Positions 27,201 to 42,200 of a stretch of 64,000 nt of DNA are shown here, piece after piece. The DNA comes from Monarcha castaneiventris obscurior. Taxonomy: Eukaryota > Chordata > Aves > Passeriformes > Monarchidae. Under the pieces are notes generated by a model. That model was not told the DNA's origin. It worked only from the letters and a program-made list of their open reading frames with translations, and made no database searches. The stretch is from contig JAMPIT010000417.1 in NCBI GenBank assembly GCA_026261815.1, forward strand, positions 2,699,501 through 2,763,500, read 5' to 3'. The position numbers and the translations under genes were made by a program. Position 1 is the first letter of the stretch. Each line of letters begins with the position of its first letter.

Positions 27201-30200
27201 GTATGAATCACTTCAGACTCAAACTTCCAACTATGAGACTTGCTAGCCTTCAAGTGACTTGACACTTTACAGTGTCTCCCCATTGTCTTATCTCCATGAA
27301 TGAAAGGTTTGACTGGTCCATACATGCTAATTTCTTTTTCTTTTCCTCTGCTGGATGTCAGATTTCTTTGTAGAAATGACAGTTTCTTTCCACGGCTGTG
27401 GTTACTTGTGAGATCTATTTCTTAAAGACTGATTTGAGGGAGTTTTCTTTTAAAAACCAAAGCCTAACGTTACTAAATTCAATCAAGAGTTCATTAAAAT
27501 TGTTTATTTGCATCAAAAGACTCTTCTGCAAGACAAGTACACACTGAAGGAAAGGAGTTCAGGCTATTGAATCCTTTTCCAGTGTTCTTTTACAAGACAC
27601 TTGTCTTCCAGGGTTTTGCAACACCTAACTTACTTTTTCAAACTGCTCTTTAATTTGCTGTCTGTAACTTGATTTTACTGAGCATACTCTTTTCATAGAT
27701 TTTTGCTTGTGGTGAACCCCTTGAACGGCAAATAGAAGACAGTACATTGACTTGCCTGGTCTTACCTACAAAGAATATCTACCTGCCACATATTAACGTG
27801 CTAGCTCAAGTCAAAATGAAAATTGGTAAGAAAAACACAACTCATTATTATTTTTAAGTTTTAGTTAATTTTCACTCATATTTTATTAATGGGTTGATTG
27901 GTGTAGCTTGGGCTTCTCTTGAATGGTCTAGGTAAACGTCAATGGCATCATACAATAGTGAAACAATATTATAGTTTTGTATTTATAACCATCAATCACT
28001 TGAATTTTGGGGAATTGGATTGTAACAGTAAATATGTAGCAGCATTTGTTCTAAGGAATTTGCTTATTTTTGTATAAATTGGTTGTCTACTAAATAATTT
28101 TTACAAAGAACTGTTTTGGTTTTTTTCTTTAGGACACATATTAGCTGAAAAAGTAGCTTCTACAGCTGCAAGAGGAGATCACTTGCAATGGCTACGTGCT
28201 CTCAGGCATTTGGAATCAGCATTGAAACTTTGCAGAGCAGCTGCAACAAAAAAATTAGCTATGGAAGCTGAACTTCTTTTTCAGATAGGTAAATAAACCC
28301 CTGTTTGTACATCCTGAGTGCCATCCTAGGCAGTGTTACGCATGGTGTCTATTGAAATGGAGACATTTTACTGTAAAACTAGAACAGGTTTGGGTATTTC
28401 TCACTGTCTGAATGAAGATGTCTCTCCTGTGTTTAGTAGTAGCTCAGGATACATTATTCTGCAAATAATTTAAAAACTGCATTAGAATTACTTTCGTGTG
28501 TATGTTATCAGGGATCAGAGGGTGTGGCCAACAAGATTAAGAGCATTGTGTTTTGCACCAGGAGGTATTGGTTGGTGAGGATCCCAGCCAGAACAACATT
28601 GAAGACTCTGTAATGTATGTCTTAGAATGCCACATTTTTGAGTTAACACTATAAAAGAAAAATGAGATAGTGTAAATAATTTTCTATTACTGCAGAGGCT
28701 GAGAACTCCAACTTGTGTAGTATTTAACATGGTTCCAGGTAGGGTGTAGCACAACATGCAAATCCTTTCTGTGGAAAAGTTGCTTCTTTTTGGTCTTTTA
28801 GCTGTTCTTGAGAAAAAAAACAATGTTATTCATCATTTCTACTGTCAAACAAAAAGCATGTTCACATAAGAACCTCTTGCTTCACTTTTACAGCAGGATA
28901 CTGAGAAGATGCTGCCAAGAGGCTTTTCTGTTACAGCGAGCTGGCTGCATTTATCCTGTGGGATGTGCCCAGCCCAACAGGGGCCTGAGCGCCACACTGT
29001 GTGTGCAGCACAGCTCAGCACAGGCCTGTGTCTGCACATTAACTCCTCTACAATGCTCTGCCAGTTGGGATCAGGACATGTTAGGGCTCATTACGAGTCC
29101 CAGGTTCGGTTATTTTAGCTACTCTATGAAGAGAGTTGTTATGCAAGCATTGTGCATTACCTTTTTAGACAAACTGGAAAAGATCTTGCTTATCAGGAGA
29201 GAACAGATGATGTACTATGTTGTTTAACTTTTCTGGAGGGAAAAACAGATTGGGTGGGTCTTACAGAAGAAAAATTAATAACATCTTGAAAATCTACTTT
29301 CTATATTCCTTTCTAAGGTAAGGTGGAACGCCAAATAACTGAAACAGGCAAGAACAAGACATCTCAAGCTGTTGAAACCCTATTGGAAGCTATTAAGCTC
29401 AGCCAGAAACATGATCAAAAATATGAGTAAGAATCTAACTATATAACTTTGAAAAGAATTTAAATCATACATGAATATAATTTGTAAGCAGTTTTTGAGA
29501 TTTGTTCTGGTACCTCTGTTCTGGAGGGTCTTTTGTGTTTTAGAGAGTTTTATTTCAATAGAGAAGAGCTAATGGATATTTATTCTCTTATTTAAAACAA
29601 ATGAGAAGAACATTTAAAAGCATTTTTTTAGCACTACATAGAAGTTACAGCTTTCTGTTCTATTCCCAAATTTGTGCCCTATCTGTCAACACTGGGAACA
29701 GAGCTATCAATTAAACAGAAGGTTTATTCATATTTCAGAAGATGAGCTGTGGTCTGCCCCCTTCCAGATAACAGAAATCCAGCTTGAAAAGGTTAGCAGC
29801 CAGAAATAGTCAGAAGAGCAGAGGCAGAAGGAGCGTAGGAAATGTGTTTGTAACAGATATCAGGACAATGACTTTGGCATTAGTTATCAGCCTAGAAGAT
29901 GCCTGAAGAGCTGAGCCAAGACAGCCAATAAATTCTGTCAAGCAGCTCTGATACACTGGACTTCAGGTTTTTTTGTTTCTTGACCAGTCTAAATGAATAA
30001 TGTGCCATGTCTAGTTAGAGACAGTGTAAAGGCAGCAATTTACCTTGCTTGTTTGGGTATTCTGTTACTTAAGTTAATGAACCAGAACTCTGAATGTAGA
30101 AGCAGCAGCATAGTAATAAACCTCAACAAGCAGTCAGCATGATGGAAGATGGTGCAGAAATGGACTGTGGTGAGGTTTTACAAGTTTAATTTGCTACACT

Positions 30201-33200
30201 CTTATTTAATTTGCTGCCATCTTTCTAAAAGAATGTACAGCGACATCAATGGACCATGGCTTTCTTGTTTTACAGAACTGAACATCCTGATCACGTTTAT
30301 ACAAGTCCTGTGATATCTGTGGGATTGTTTAATTAAGGTTGTTTCTTGATGTCTCACATCCTTTTTTGTTAGCAAGACTAGAAATTTAACTAAATTGTTG
30401 CCGACCAAGTGTTGAATTTGCCATTCTCTGTTAGTTCGCTCAGTCTTTAACTGTACTCTGACTTTTGTATTTTGCTTTACACAAATTGTACTAAAGCTGG
30501 AATTTATTGTACTATATAAACAACCAACTCTGAGCAATATGAATCTGTCCAGAATAGTAACTATGTGAGCAGGAGTTTGTTGCTATGCTTGGGGAAGTTA
30601 ATTCATAGGTGAGATCTGGAGAAATCTGCAGAGCCAGAATTGTTATAAACCTACAGGGAATAGAAACATTGGAGAAATTCTCCACGTATAGTGATTTTCA
30701 GCAGGTTGAAGGGAATAATTCTTTCTTACTAAACATTTGCAATTTATTTATGGAATATTTGTTTCCAATAATGCAAATTATATTTGATATACTGTTAAAT
30801 CAAGGTGTTATTTGTTAAGCACACCATAGGGATGTTTTAGACCCGCATGACTTTAAAACAGGATCCCATGGCTTTCTGAAAGAAGATACACTTAAGGTAG
30901 ATGATGGGGGCTGGATGAACGATTTATTTGGTGAGGTATCTGGCTAGTCTTATGCAGGAGTCAGATTGCATCATCGTAGTGCTTACTTTGATAGCAAAGC
31001 TGATTATTCTGTGTGTTGTTTCTTACAGGTTAATAAGACGGTCATATCTTGAAATAGCACTATTATATCTGTGTTTTGCCACAAATAATGAGGATGTATC
31101 ACAGACAGATAAGTTGGTGCCTTCCAAATCAAGTGTAGGTTTTCTATCATTTGGGTAGCGGCCTCTTCAAAGTAGAAAACATATATTGTGCACCGTGCCA
31201 TATTATTACTTGCAGTGACACATAAATCATGCTGATACTAAAAGTCCTCCTAGAAAAAAATCACACAAAGAAGTCATATAATAGAATTTGATCTTGTTTT
31301 ATGTTATCTCTCATGTTTATTTCATTGAATGATACTATTTAAAATATTTTTCTGTATGAAATAGGAAGACACAACCAACAGTGTTTTCATTTCTGATTAT
31401 ATATTAATTAATTTGTACCTTGCAAAATATGCTTAACATTCAAACCTGTTTTTTAAATGCTAACTTCACCAGATTTCAATTTTTCCATACAAATATGAAT
31501 GACAGCATGAGAAATCTAAGTGCCTTTAACCACATTAAAGTTCCTACAACCCATAGGTGGAAAGCAAAATGTGTAACATTAGAGAAAAGAAGTAATTAAG
31601 ATTTCAAATAATGGAATATGATAGCAACACTGTATACAGTAGTGACCATAGGGTAAGCTGCTCTGAGAAAACTTTTTCCAGGAGCAGCCAATTAGCATGC
31701 TCTGGATAATTTTTTCATTTTTAGAAATAATCCATGGATTTACAGTCAATGCCAAGTTTTACAACTTACAAATAAAACAATTACTTTATAAGTTGGGGGA
31801 CTTTTTTCTATGTTTACAATATATTTTACTGTAATATATTTAGAATACTGATTATGAACTGGTGTATAATTTTAGACCTCTTCTGGAGAACTGTCTTCTG
31901 AGGAGGCTGTGAAATCAGAAGTCTACAAAGTAAAAGCCTGGATTGCAATAAGAGCAGCTACACAGGTTGGTGCAATATTCTAAAGAGGTAATTTTTTTTT
32001 TTTTTTTAAATTTAATCTTATTCTACTTACACAAGCAAACAAGGCAATGCAAACAAGAGTATTAAGGTTTCCTGAAATTTCTGGCATGGGTCTTTTTAAA
32101 TAAAATTAAAATGGATGCTGTCTGAATAGTGCATTTAATCTCTCTTGGACAGATCTGACTCTGTTTACCTCAACTTTGATTCACTGCAAATAAAATGGCA
32201 CATGACCTGATATGTGTGCACATGTATTTGACGTGTGGGCAGACATCAGTGGCATCCAGATGAAGATATCTGATTTGAAATCACTTATTTAGTAATTAAG
32301 CTGTCAGCAGTAATGATTTATTTAAATATAATGTGTACCTTAATGTCAGAAAGAAATAGACTGTTTTCCTAACTTTAAAAAATATGGTATATTTAATAAT
32401 TAATTTTTTGTCCTCATCTTGTTACTCTAAGATTTTAAAATCTATATAAATTTTGTAGTGAACTAGTGCTGAATAAAATAAATGTTATTTTTAGGTCAGT
32501 GAAGCTGTCCTTGCTTCTCAGCTGTTGATTGGAATGAAGAGTGTTAAAGAACAGAGCATGAAGGATGAAGTGCAACAGAAAATCCCAGAATTTGCTACTA
32601 TGGATCTTTTTTCTTCATACAGAGATTTCATATCTGGTATTCCTTTATACCTAGTAATATCAGCAAATTAAATAAATAACAAGCTATAGATGCCATGTAA
32701 TCTTGTAATATTTAATATCTAATTTTCATTTATGAAAAATGATAAATCAGTTTTGGAAAGTAAAAGCAAAAGCCTCATCATGCATAGCAACACAAAATAT
32801 TAAGTAGAGACCTCATGGGTTTTTAAATACCAGCCTGTGCATGTGTTCAATGTGTTAAGAAAAATTCATTGTTTTCATACTATGGCTCAGAAAGAGTGCA
32901 CATACTGCCATCATTTTGGAAAAACAGATGGTCCTTTGGTACAGGACTTCCCCAGACATATAAAGTAGATGTTGGCCTCTCTATCAGTCATCGCTGTTTT
33001 GTTTTGGTTTGGATTTTTTCCCAAATATTGACTTATAACTGATGTTTTCTTCTAGGTATATTAGATTTCCCTTGGAGACTTTCAGTTTTACTCTTAATTT
33101 TGTGAAGAGATGTTGGTGTTGAATAGATTGTCTCTCCCTGCATCATCCTCCAAAAAACCCAACCCAGACAACAAAACAAAAACAAAGCCACAAACAACAA

Positions 33201-36200
33201 ACCCCACCAAAACTAACAAGCCCAAACTCTTGCAAAGTTTTCTGCCTGGGTACTGTGTACTAAAAGTCAAAGTCAGTATAATAAAATTTTCACTGTCTTC
33301 CTGGTCCAATGGATTATTATTTAGAGATGCTTCCATTAGCTTGGTAGAACTTCGCCAGGTTTATTTCTAATTTCTGCATTGATTTTGCAGCTAAAGGAGT
33401 TGATGAATGGAAGTTTTTGATCTAAAAAAAAACCCCAACACTGAAACTAGGAATTCTGAGAAAATGATTGCTAGGTGTTTTATGAACACTAAGGCAAAAT
33501 ATTAATATTTATTTTTAAACTAGGAGCTGTTAATTTAGTGATAAAATTTTGGTTCAGTGGCTTAATTTCAATTATCCCAAGTGACTGACAAAGACTGAAT
33601 TGCTCTGCTGGATAGCTGCTGGCAAAGCTGAGCCATGTCTGCTTACAGTACAGTGTTTAAACATATGTGTTTTGATTGGTTTATGAAAACAAGTGTTGTA
33701 TGCTAAGACTTTCCATCAGATTGTTTTGTACTAGCTCCATTTGCTTATAATAACAGATCATTTTTTCTTTTAGCAAACACAGCAGGTGTTTCTCCTGATA
33801 GTTCTGTTAGCCAATACAAGGAAGAATAGAAAATGTAGAAAAGCAGTAGTAGGCCACAATACAAAAATGTAAATTGAAATGTAAATAATCAGCATAACAT
33901 GCTAAATATTTCCTGTAAATCTCTTGGTGAAACACATATTTAAGTTTTCATCTATAAGACAATGTGGCCATTTAAACTTCTGGCATTGACAGTGAAATGT
34001 CAGGAATAACAGACATTCAGATTTTGTAGATGCATTCATAATTATTTTTCAAAAATTTACTGTTGGGAATCACTATAACATAATGTTTATTCAATTTGGA
34101 GTGAGAAACAGAGCACAAAAATTATGCTTTTGAGAGAGCCATGTACTAGTACAGTGAAAAACAGTACTAAATATAAGCAGTGATGTAGTGATATCTGTAC
34201 TGATAATATTTTCCTCTTTCTGCGTAAGTGCAACTTTCAGGCAGTACAAAAGAAAAGATTATCTTTTGTATTATTTCACAGTTAAGAATATATTGAAAAT
34301 GTGTTTAATATCTAAAAGGGACAAACTATTAAAACTAACAATGAACACTTCAGAGTATCTAACTCCTCTGAGTTTGGGTCAACAGAACTGGGAAGTTCAA
34401 CTGCCACAGTTATGACTGATGACTCCTTGTGTTGTTTCCATTTAGTAAATATCTTCTATTGAACAGTATGTAGAAATAATGGTTTTATATTCAAATGCAG
34501 AGAGAGAGAATGCACTTGGCTCTCTACCCCTTTTGAATTTCTTGCAAGGACCAGTAAGGTTCCTGCCCATGATCTGAGAAAAATTTTCAACTAATTTTAA
34601 GGCTATTCACTATTTCAACCCATATTTAGGAAGACTGGAAATAATTTTTGTTGTACGAAAAATATAACCAGTTTCACAAGTTGTACCTTTAGCTGCAGAT
34701 TAGTCAATTCCAACACAATGCAGAAATAGCTTTAGAATTTCAACCACTTCATGTGTGTTCTTGAACTCTTATTGAAGTTCCAGGTGGATACAATGCTGTC
34801 TCTGAAAGTCCGGAAGCATCTTCTACTGAAAACGAGCAAATCATAGAAGACAAGCAGAGCGAAAGTGAAGGAACAGAAAGTCCTGTCAGCAAGGCCAGCC
34901 AGAAGAAAGATACAATAACATGGGTTCATATAATTCGCTACCACAATCATTTAAAAAGAATTTATAACACAAACCTATCTGGTAGGTATTTTTATTTCCT
35001 TCTAGAAAACTACTGTAGGTGAGATACTGTTTTTGAGGGCAAACAGTGCCAGATTCAAAGGCTATCATCTGAAATACCCTAATTTTGAGTTCCTTTAAAT
35101 GGTATAAACATGAAAAAGGTTTCATGGAAATCAAGATTTATGTGAATTTACAAGTGCTGCAAGGGCACTAAGATATTACTACCTTTCTTTGTAGTTATTC
35201 ATAAGCCTCCACAATACCAGGAAGGCCTCCATCAAAACTTAATTGTTATTACTACATCTGAAGCATTTATAAAAAATTCATAATCTATTTTTATTTTTAG
35301 TTCTAGATAGATCAAACTTAAGCCACATCATAAATAAATTTGTTCAGTTTGAGGTTCTGTTTTGGAGACCTGAGTGCAGTGTAAATGAGAAGGCTGAGTG
35401 TTATTGAATGTGTTTTGACTGAAACACCAGATGTGATGTGCATGCCTGGGTTATTTCACTGTAAACAGAACATGGTAATAGGTAGGACCTTTCAAACAGA
35501 TTAAGAATCTATTAATTACAAGGCCCTAGTACTGTGCACCTACATGTGATGGCCAGCTTTTGGATATACAAGTGATGAACCAATAAGTGAGAACAGTACA
35601 TATAGGTGTTGTTTAGAGAGAAACCTAGCAACTCTGAAAATAATAATTCCTTGGGCTGGGTTTTCTCCTTGCAGCACCAAATGACAGGAAAGTATTTTGG
35701 CTCACCACAGAACTGTAAGGACAGTAAGGTCTCTACAAGTAGGTGTCAAAACGTGCATGTAAATCTCAGCTTTAGTTATCAGTGATGGAGCCTAGGGGGC
35801 AACTCAGCTGATCAGCCCCCAGCTGTCTAAACTGGGGTCTTAAGAGCTCTTAAAGCTTATTTGCATCATATTGTATAAATATGTGTTTATTCTAGTGGGT
35901 GCTTAGGCATCTAGGGAACATACTGGTGCTTACACATCTGAATTTAAATACCTACACCTCAAAATTACACCTCCCGTTTTATGCTACTTGATAGTGTCTG
36001 GACAGAGTTTGCTTCATTATCAGATCACTGATGAAAAATTACAAATAGCATAAGCTATAAATATTTAAGGACAATCAGAATAATTGTTGGAAATGCATTT
36101 ATTTGATATTGAATCTATTTACATATTTTATTATATTTTCAAAATTTATGAATCTAGAGTAGCTGTAGTAACTTGACATTTGAATGGCAAATAATGATGT

Positions 36201-39200
36201 AATTTCAAAAATCTCTTTTAAAAACTGCCCCTAACCCAGGACCTGGATCACTTTCTGCAAGAGATGGATACCTTAGTTTGATTTCTGACACAGGAATTGT
36301 TCTACGCATAGCAGAAATGCATTCCTTTCTTGAAAAGAATTTGGTTGAATATTCCGTGTGTTGTCTTGAGAATTTTCCAGAAGAACTACATGATGTAGAA
36401 ATGCCACTGAGTAGTCCAGCTGGTTCTTCAGAGGTATTTATGTTCTTTCTAGTGTTTCAAAAATATTACAGTGGTATTTAATTCAGATTCTCAGTAGCTC
36501 CAATGGTGATATTTCTGGGAGCACTATAGAAGAATGAAATTATTTATGCAGAGGATCAGTACAAAACCAAAATCCTATGCAAGCAGTGAATTATGTAGTT
36601 AGCAAATGCAAATATTCTTGCATTATTCATTCCTGCAAAAATAATCTCCATCCCATAGCCAGTGTATTTAGACCCTAGAAGATTAGGCAGAATGATAATT
36701 AAAAAGGTTTTTTTTAGTAGTTAATAAAGTTGGCTGTTACTCAGGTTTTAAATCTTGTAGATCTCCATGTTTCATACCAAAAATGTCCTGATGTTAGTTT
36801 TGCAATTTGTAGGCACAAATCTCTACATTGTTAATTTAGTCTATAATAAAAATACGATTTTCAAAAAATCTGTAAGTTGTATTTTCTCAAAATTTCTTGA
36901 AGGTCTTCCATGCCAATTTTTTTCACTGATTATCAGCTGGCTAGAAAATCAACCTTTTTAGATCTCTGGCTTGCGAGCAGCCTATTTAAGCTTTCAAATG
37001 TAGGCAACTCAGAATATATTACTCAGATAAATCTTGAATTAGAATTCTGGACTCTACACTGACCGTGGCACATTTTGAACATTGAATGAAATTTGTTTTT
37101 GAAGATCCAATGTAAAAATTTCTTGATCACACTTCTCAAATTAATAATTATCCTAATACTAAAAATGAAAATGATAGATCATTCCCTGTAACTTATTTTT
37201 TAACTATTATATTCAGTATTAGATGGAGACAGGGGAGCCTTGAGGAGGGAGAACTTGGTATGTTATAAAAATTCAGTATTAGATGGAGACAGGAGCCTTG
37301 AGGAGGGAGAACTTGGTATGCTATAAAAATGAATAAGAATACTTCTGTGAAAGTAGCTTGTCTAGAGTTGGTGAACTTTCTGCAGTGTTGGACAGCATAT
37401 CATTACTCATTTCCCAACAAAGAGCTGACTGTGCCACTGAATAAATTGTAAATATATGGTATGTGACATTTATAACAGCCATCATATATCAAAAATTATT
37501 TTACTCTGTCTGCTCTTTTTTTGACATAATTAGTATTACAGTGTCCTAGAATAATAAGCTTCAGAGCTGACTGTCATGTTCGTGACGGGTGCAAGCTGCA
37601 TAATCATATGTTAACTTCACTGTTGTAGACAGCTAACAAGCATAAAGCTCTTACTTTTTTAATTCTAAACTTCATTGATTTTTATCACAACATTTTTAGA
37701 AGCTTTAACTATTGAGAAGGTTATAGATGTTATTTTAAAAATGTAACTGTAATTTATTACTGTGAGTTTTAACAGTACAAATAGATACAATTTTTGAAAT
37801 AATGTTTTTTATGTACAAAGTTGTTTTGCTTACATCTATCTCTGTATTCTATTTTTGACTCTTGAAGGTTTTTTCAGGTCTGCTGACAAAAGAATCCAAA
37901 TTACATGAAGTTTATAATTAAAATTCTGTGCCCTGTTACATTTTGCATGCTTGTTTTTTATTCTGCTACATGATAGTAAGTAGGAGTGGAAATACTTAAC
38001 TAAGACAGTTTGTTGTTTTCAGACTTTTGAGAAAGATGAATAGACTAATATTTATGTATGTAATTCAGCAACCCACCAGTTTGACAATAGCAGTTGTAAT
38101 GTCCTTCTTCAAAAGGATTCACTGTGAATAGAAACCCAAATGTTCAGTGAAAAAACCCCAACATAACCCACATTTCAGAGAGAAATATATAGCATAAGAT
38201 GGAATTTTAAGAGCTCTAGTTCAGGGGCACAGCATAAATTAGGCTCTTCCCACGTCCATGTATGTGTTTTCTCCTAGTTTTGTTCACAGTCCATGCTAGC
38301 AGGATAGTGGGTGATTCATTACAGAATGTAGAAGAGGGCTGTAGTGGGTGGGCCCTCCATGCACATCCCATGGCTTTCCATGGGTTATGGCCACTGAAGG
38401 CACATCCATGTGCTCAAATGCATGACTTTGGCATGTGTGGGTTCATCATTATCTTCACTTCTGCTGAAGTTCGAGGTGGGTTGGTAACTGGCTTAATGGC
38501 ATAAGGTTAAGTTATTGTGAAAAATCTGTCTTCTGCTCACTTGGATTTACTGCCCTGCAGTGGTCATGAGCTGAGTTTTCTGTAGAGAAAGTAGGTAAAA
38601 TTCACCATTTTTTTCAGCAATGAACATTCAAAATTTGAAAAGAACTAACTGCCCAGGCAGCTGTTTTCAGTGTCCACATTTTGGAATCAATGAGGGAGAT
38701 ATTAAGGATATTTTCAAATAGCTTCCATATTCCCTGAAAATGCGACTGTTTGGAAATTAGAGATGGTGTATTACTGTTCAGCCTTTAAATCAAATATTTC
38801 ACCATTTTAAAAAAGGTTTTGTCCATGAATGAATATTGGCTGACAGTATTCCTGTATTAATTCCCTGGTAAATGACAGCCAACAATAGCTATTTAATGAA
38901 TGCCCTGCTAATATTCCGTATGTATTTTATTAAATACAACAAATCCTCACAAATTAAGTGATTGAATTTTCAGCAGGTATCACCCTTTGTTAGTTGTACA
39001 GCTGAGAAAACAGATAGGTAAACATAAATAAAGCATCATTCTAACATTCAGAATACTATTTTAATTATCAATATGTATACCTGACGAATTACTTTTTCAG
39101 CACCAAATTTTGTATGATCAGTACGCCAAATAATAGATTTGAGAAGAAACCACAATGCCATAATGATTCAAAGTCAAAGGCAACAGTCATTGTGACTATG

Positions 39201-42200
39201 GGTGTCTCTAAGTCAGCCCACAGATCCTTTGTATTACCTTTAGAAATGTGTCATCATGTGAGCTTTGAAAAGTCTTAACTTGGTAAAAGGGTACTTTTTA
39301 AAACTACCCATTTATCTAAATTATCATATATTTATGCAGGAATGAAAGTCATGCCAATTCCAGTAGACACTAGATTATAACAGATTTTTCCTGTTTCACT
39401 ACATGAAATATAATTTAAACCTTTATTTTGTGTTTCAGGTGTCTCCTGAAGTTACTGAAATTACATCAGAAGTGTCACAAGTGAGAAAGGCTTCTCCAGT
39501 TTCTGTCATTGCAGAAGAAGACAGGCAGACAGAAAGTAGGGCAGCAAGTGCTTCAAATAAGGAAATTAACATTCAGTGGTATATTCCTTCTGTGGCAAAG
39601 CCATCAAAAAATACAGAAACTAAGGTATAACTACAGCAAAGCAGTTCCTTAGGTAGTGGAGCAAATTAAGTCTCATTTCCAATGAATATTTGTGTTATGA
39701 CTTATCAGCTTTTTAATTGAATTATACATATGATGATAGGAAGAATATATTTACTCTGCTGCAAATCTGCTCTTTAGGAAAACAGAATGCCCTGACAGTT
39801 TTTTGTTGGCAGGCCAAAAAAACAAATCTATATTTCCCATAGAGAGCTTCCAGGCCATACTGTATTCATGCCTGTTGCAAATCCCTGGTGTCTTTAAGAC
39901 CTCCACTCTAAGTCTGGGTAGACCTGACTGATACATTCCAATAATAGTTTGGTGGGAGACTCTTGGAAAAGCAAAGATGCACGTATACAGGGAAAATGGG
40001 ATTTTGTAAGCCTCATTTTCCTAAAAGATCAGACTGAACATGAAAGATTAAAGAAATGGGAGGGTTGCAGGAATGTGAGAGACTATGAAATGGAAATTGT
40101 TTTATTTTTACACAAGGGAACGAAGTGTAGGTAAAATTTCTGTTACAGCAATAAAAATCCATGACCTCAAACTTTTTGGTATAGCAGATCGGTGTCTAAA
40201 TTTCTATTAGACCCATTTATCTTTTTTTGGAAACTGATAGAAGCCCTAGGAAGTTAATGTAAATAATGTACCTCTTAATATGGTTTTTTGGGTTACTTTA
40301 TCATGGCCATACAGATCAGTAAAGGAGCAGAGACAACTCTTTAAATCAGATAATGCATGAATGGCATATTCTTGACATTTTCCATATAGTCAAAATATTT
40401 CCATATAGTCAAAATATTCAACTAGGAAGCATATTTTCAACCATGCTAGTAAATACTTGCAGTGAAAGGTGAGAACGTTCTATTTAATTTTCTTATATTG
40501 GTACAGCTGTATTAGATTGGTGAGTTATGCACACTTCATGGATTTAAACCTAGCTTGATGACAGCCATGCATATGATTGACCAGGATCAGGACAACACTG
40601 GGATTTTAATAGTGGCTCTATGGGGTATAGCTAATTTTCAAACCTGTAGCAATTATATCCAATTAAATTAATTGAATTAATGTAAAACCTATGAAAACTG
40701 AGTGTAGTATAATTCATATGAAGTCACACTCCCCTCTTTTTGGAAGGTCAGATGTCTAAAACTTCATCAGCACACTGTATTTGATATTTGTTATACTCTT
40801 GTATCACTGAAATAGCTCAAGACTACTGCATTACAGCTTACCCATTCCATCTCTTTTGCAGGTTTTGTTGCTTTATGCTTATAATACGAACCCCGTTGAG
40901 ATTAGCAACATCAAGATTTTCAGTTCAATGTCTGTGTTTTCAGGCCACTTGTGGATTCCATTGGCTAGGTAAATAATCACTGACTCTGTCCTGTTATTTC
41001 ATGCTGTATTAAAGATCAATCAGACATTTAGGATGAGAGAAAATAAAGTACAAAATATCAAAGAGCTGTAAATCTTTAAAAGCATTCATTTTTGCTTTTC
41101 AAAGACTTTTCACTAAAAACTGTAAGATGTCATACACAGTGTTAAACCCATCCAAACAGTTGTTTTTTCAATGCATTCATTAGCATTTTAGTTTTGATTC
41201 TTAAAGAACCAAGTAACATATGCTAATTATATTACAGTGGCATAGCACTGTAACAGATCTAAGAAGCACTCCCAGCAGTTATTCCCATTCTCTCACTGGA
41301 TCTCCTACTTACTCCATCCCATATTACAACTCTGAGAATGCAAGAATTTTTCTCAGTTGTAGCATCAGACTCTGCCCTTAATTTTACATCCTATGGCATA
41401 TTTCATTATTTCTTCCTTGTCATTCTTCTAGTGTTAAACTTTTTGGAACTGCTTAGTGGGTGGAAGGGAAGAAATAACAGGCAGCCTCTGCCACCCTTGT
41501 GCTGGTTGGATGAAAAAGCCTTTTCTTAGAGAGGCATTCCTAAAATAATACTTCCCATTTTTAATGTAAAAAGCTAATGCATTCCATATCTCCACTTTAT
41601 TAAATGGAAAACTTATTTTTGTAAAATTATGAGATCAGTCTTGAAATGAAAGAAAATGTAGAACCTAATCAATACGTAATAAAACCTAGGTCAGCTATAA
41701 CCTGGAAACAACAACTATTGTTGTTTTGTAACAGCAATAATGAAAAACTTTGTCTTCTTCTAGAATTATTTCTTTAAGGGAGAAATTGTCTGATCTGAAG
41801 GAGCAAGTTGAAATATTGATGCAAGGTTCTAAGAGCTTTTCAACTTCAGTACCTACAAGTTTTCTTGAACAAAGTGAAACTTTGAAAATAAGTCCTTCAA
41901 ATAAACCCAAAATGAGTGATGTGAAAGTGGATCTTGATGAAAAAACAGAAGTAAGTGAGAACAGTTCTGCTCTTATATATGTTTGACTTGATTTAAGATG
42001 TCTGTTTTGGGGAAGTAAATGACAGATAACTTGGAACGCAGGCATAAAGGCAGACATTAAGCTTCCCTCACCTCTTTAAAGAAAACATGAAATACTTTCA
42101 CTCTTTATTTAATATTTAACTTTCCTTATATATTGCTTGTCACTTCACAAAAAAACCCCAGGCATTTTCAACCTTCCACTTGAAAATAAAGGCTACCTCT

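Noticed and set aside
33094..33370. Facing open frames with Pro/Lys/Thr- or Val/Leu-rich peptides
   Set aside because: They come from an A/C-rich low-complexity tract in an intron.
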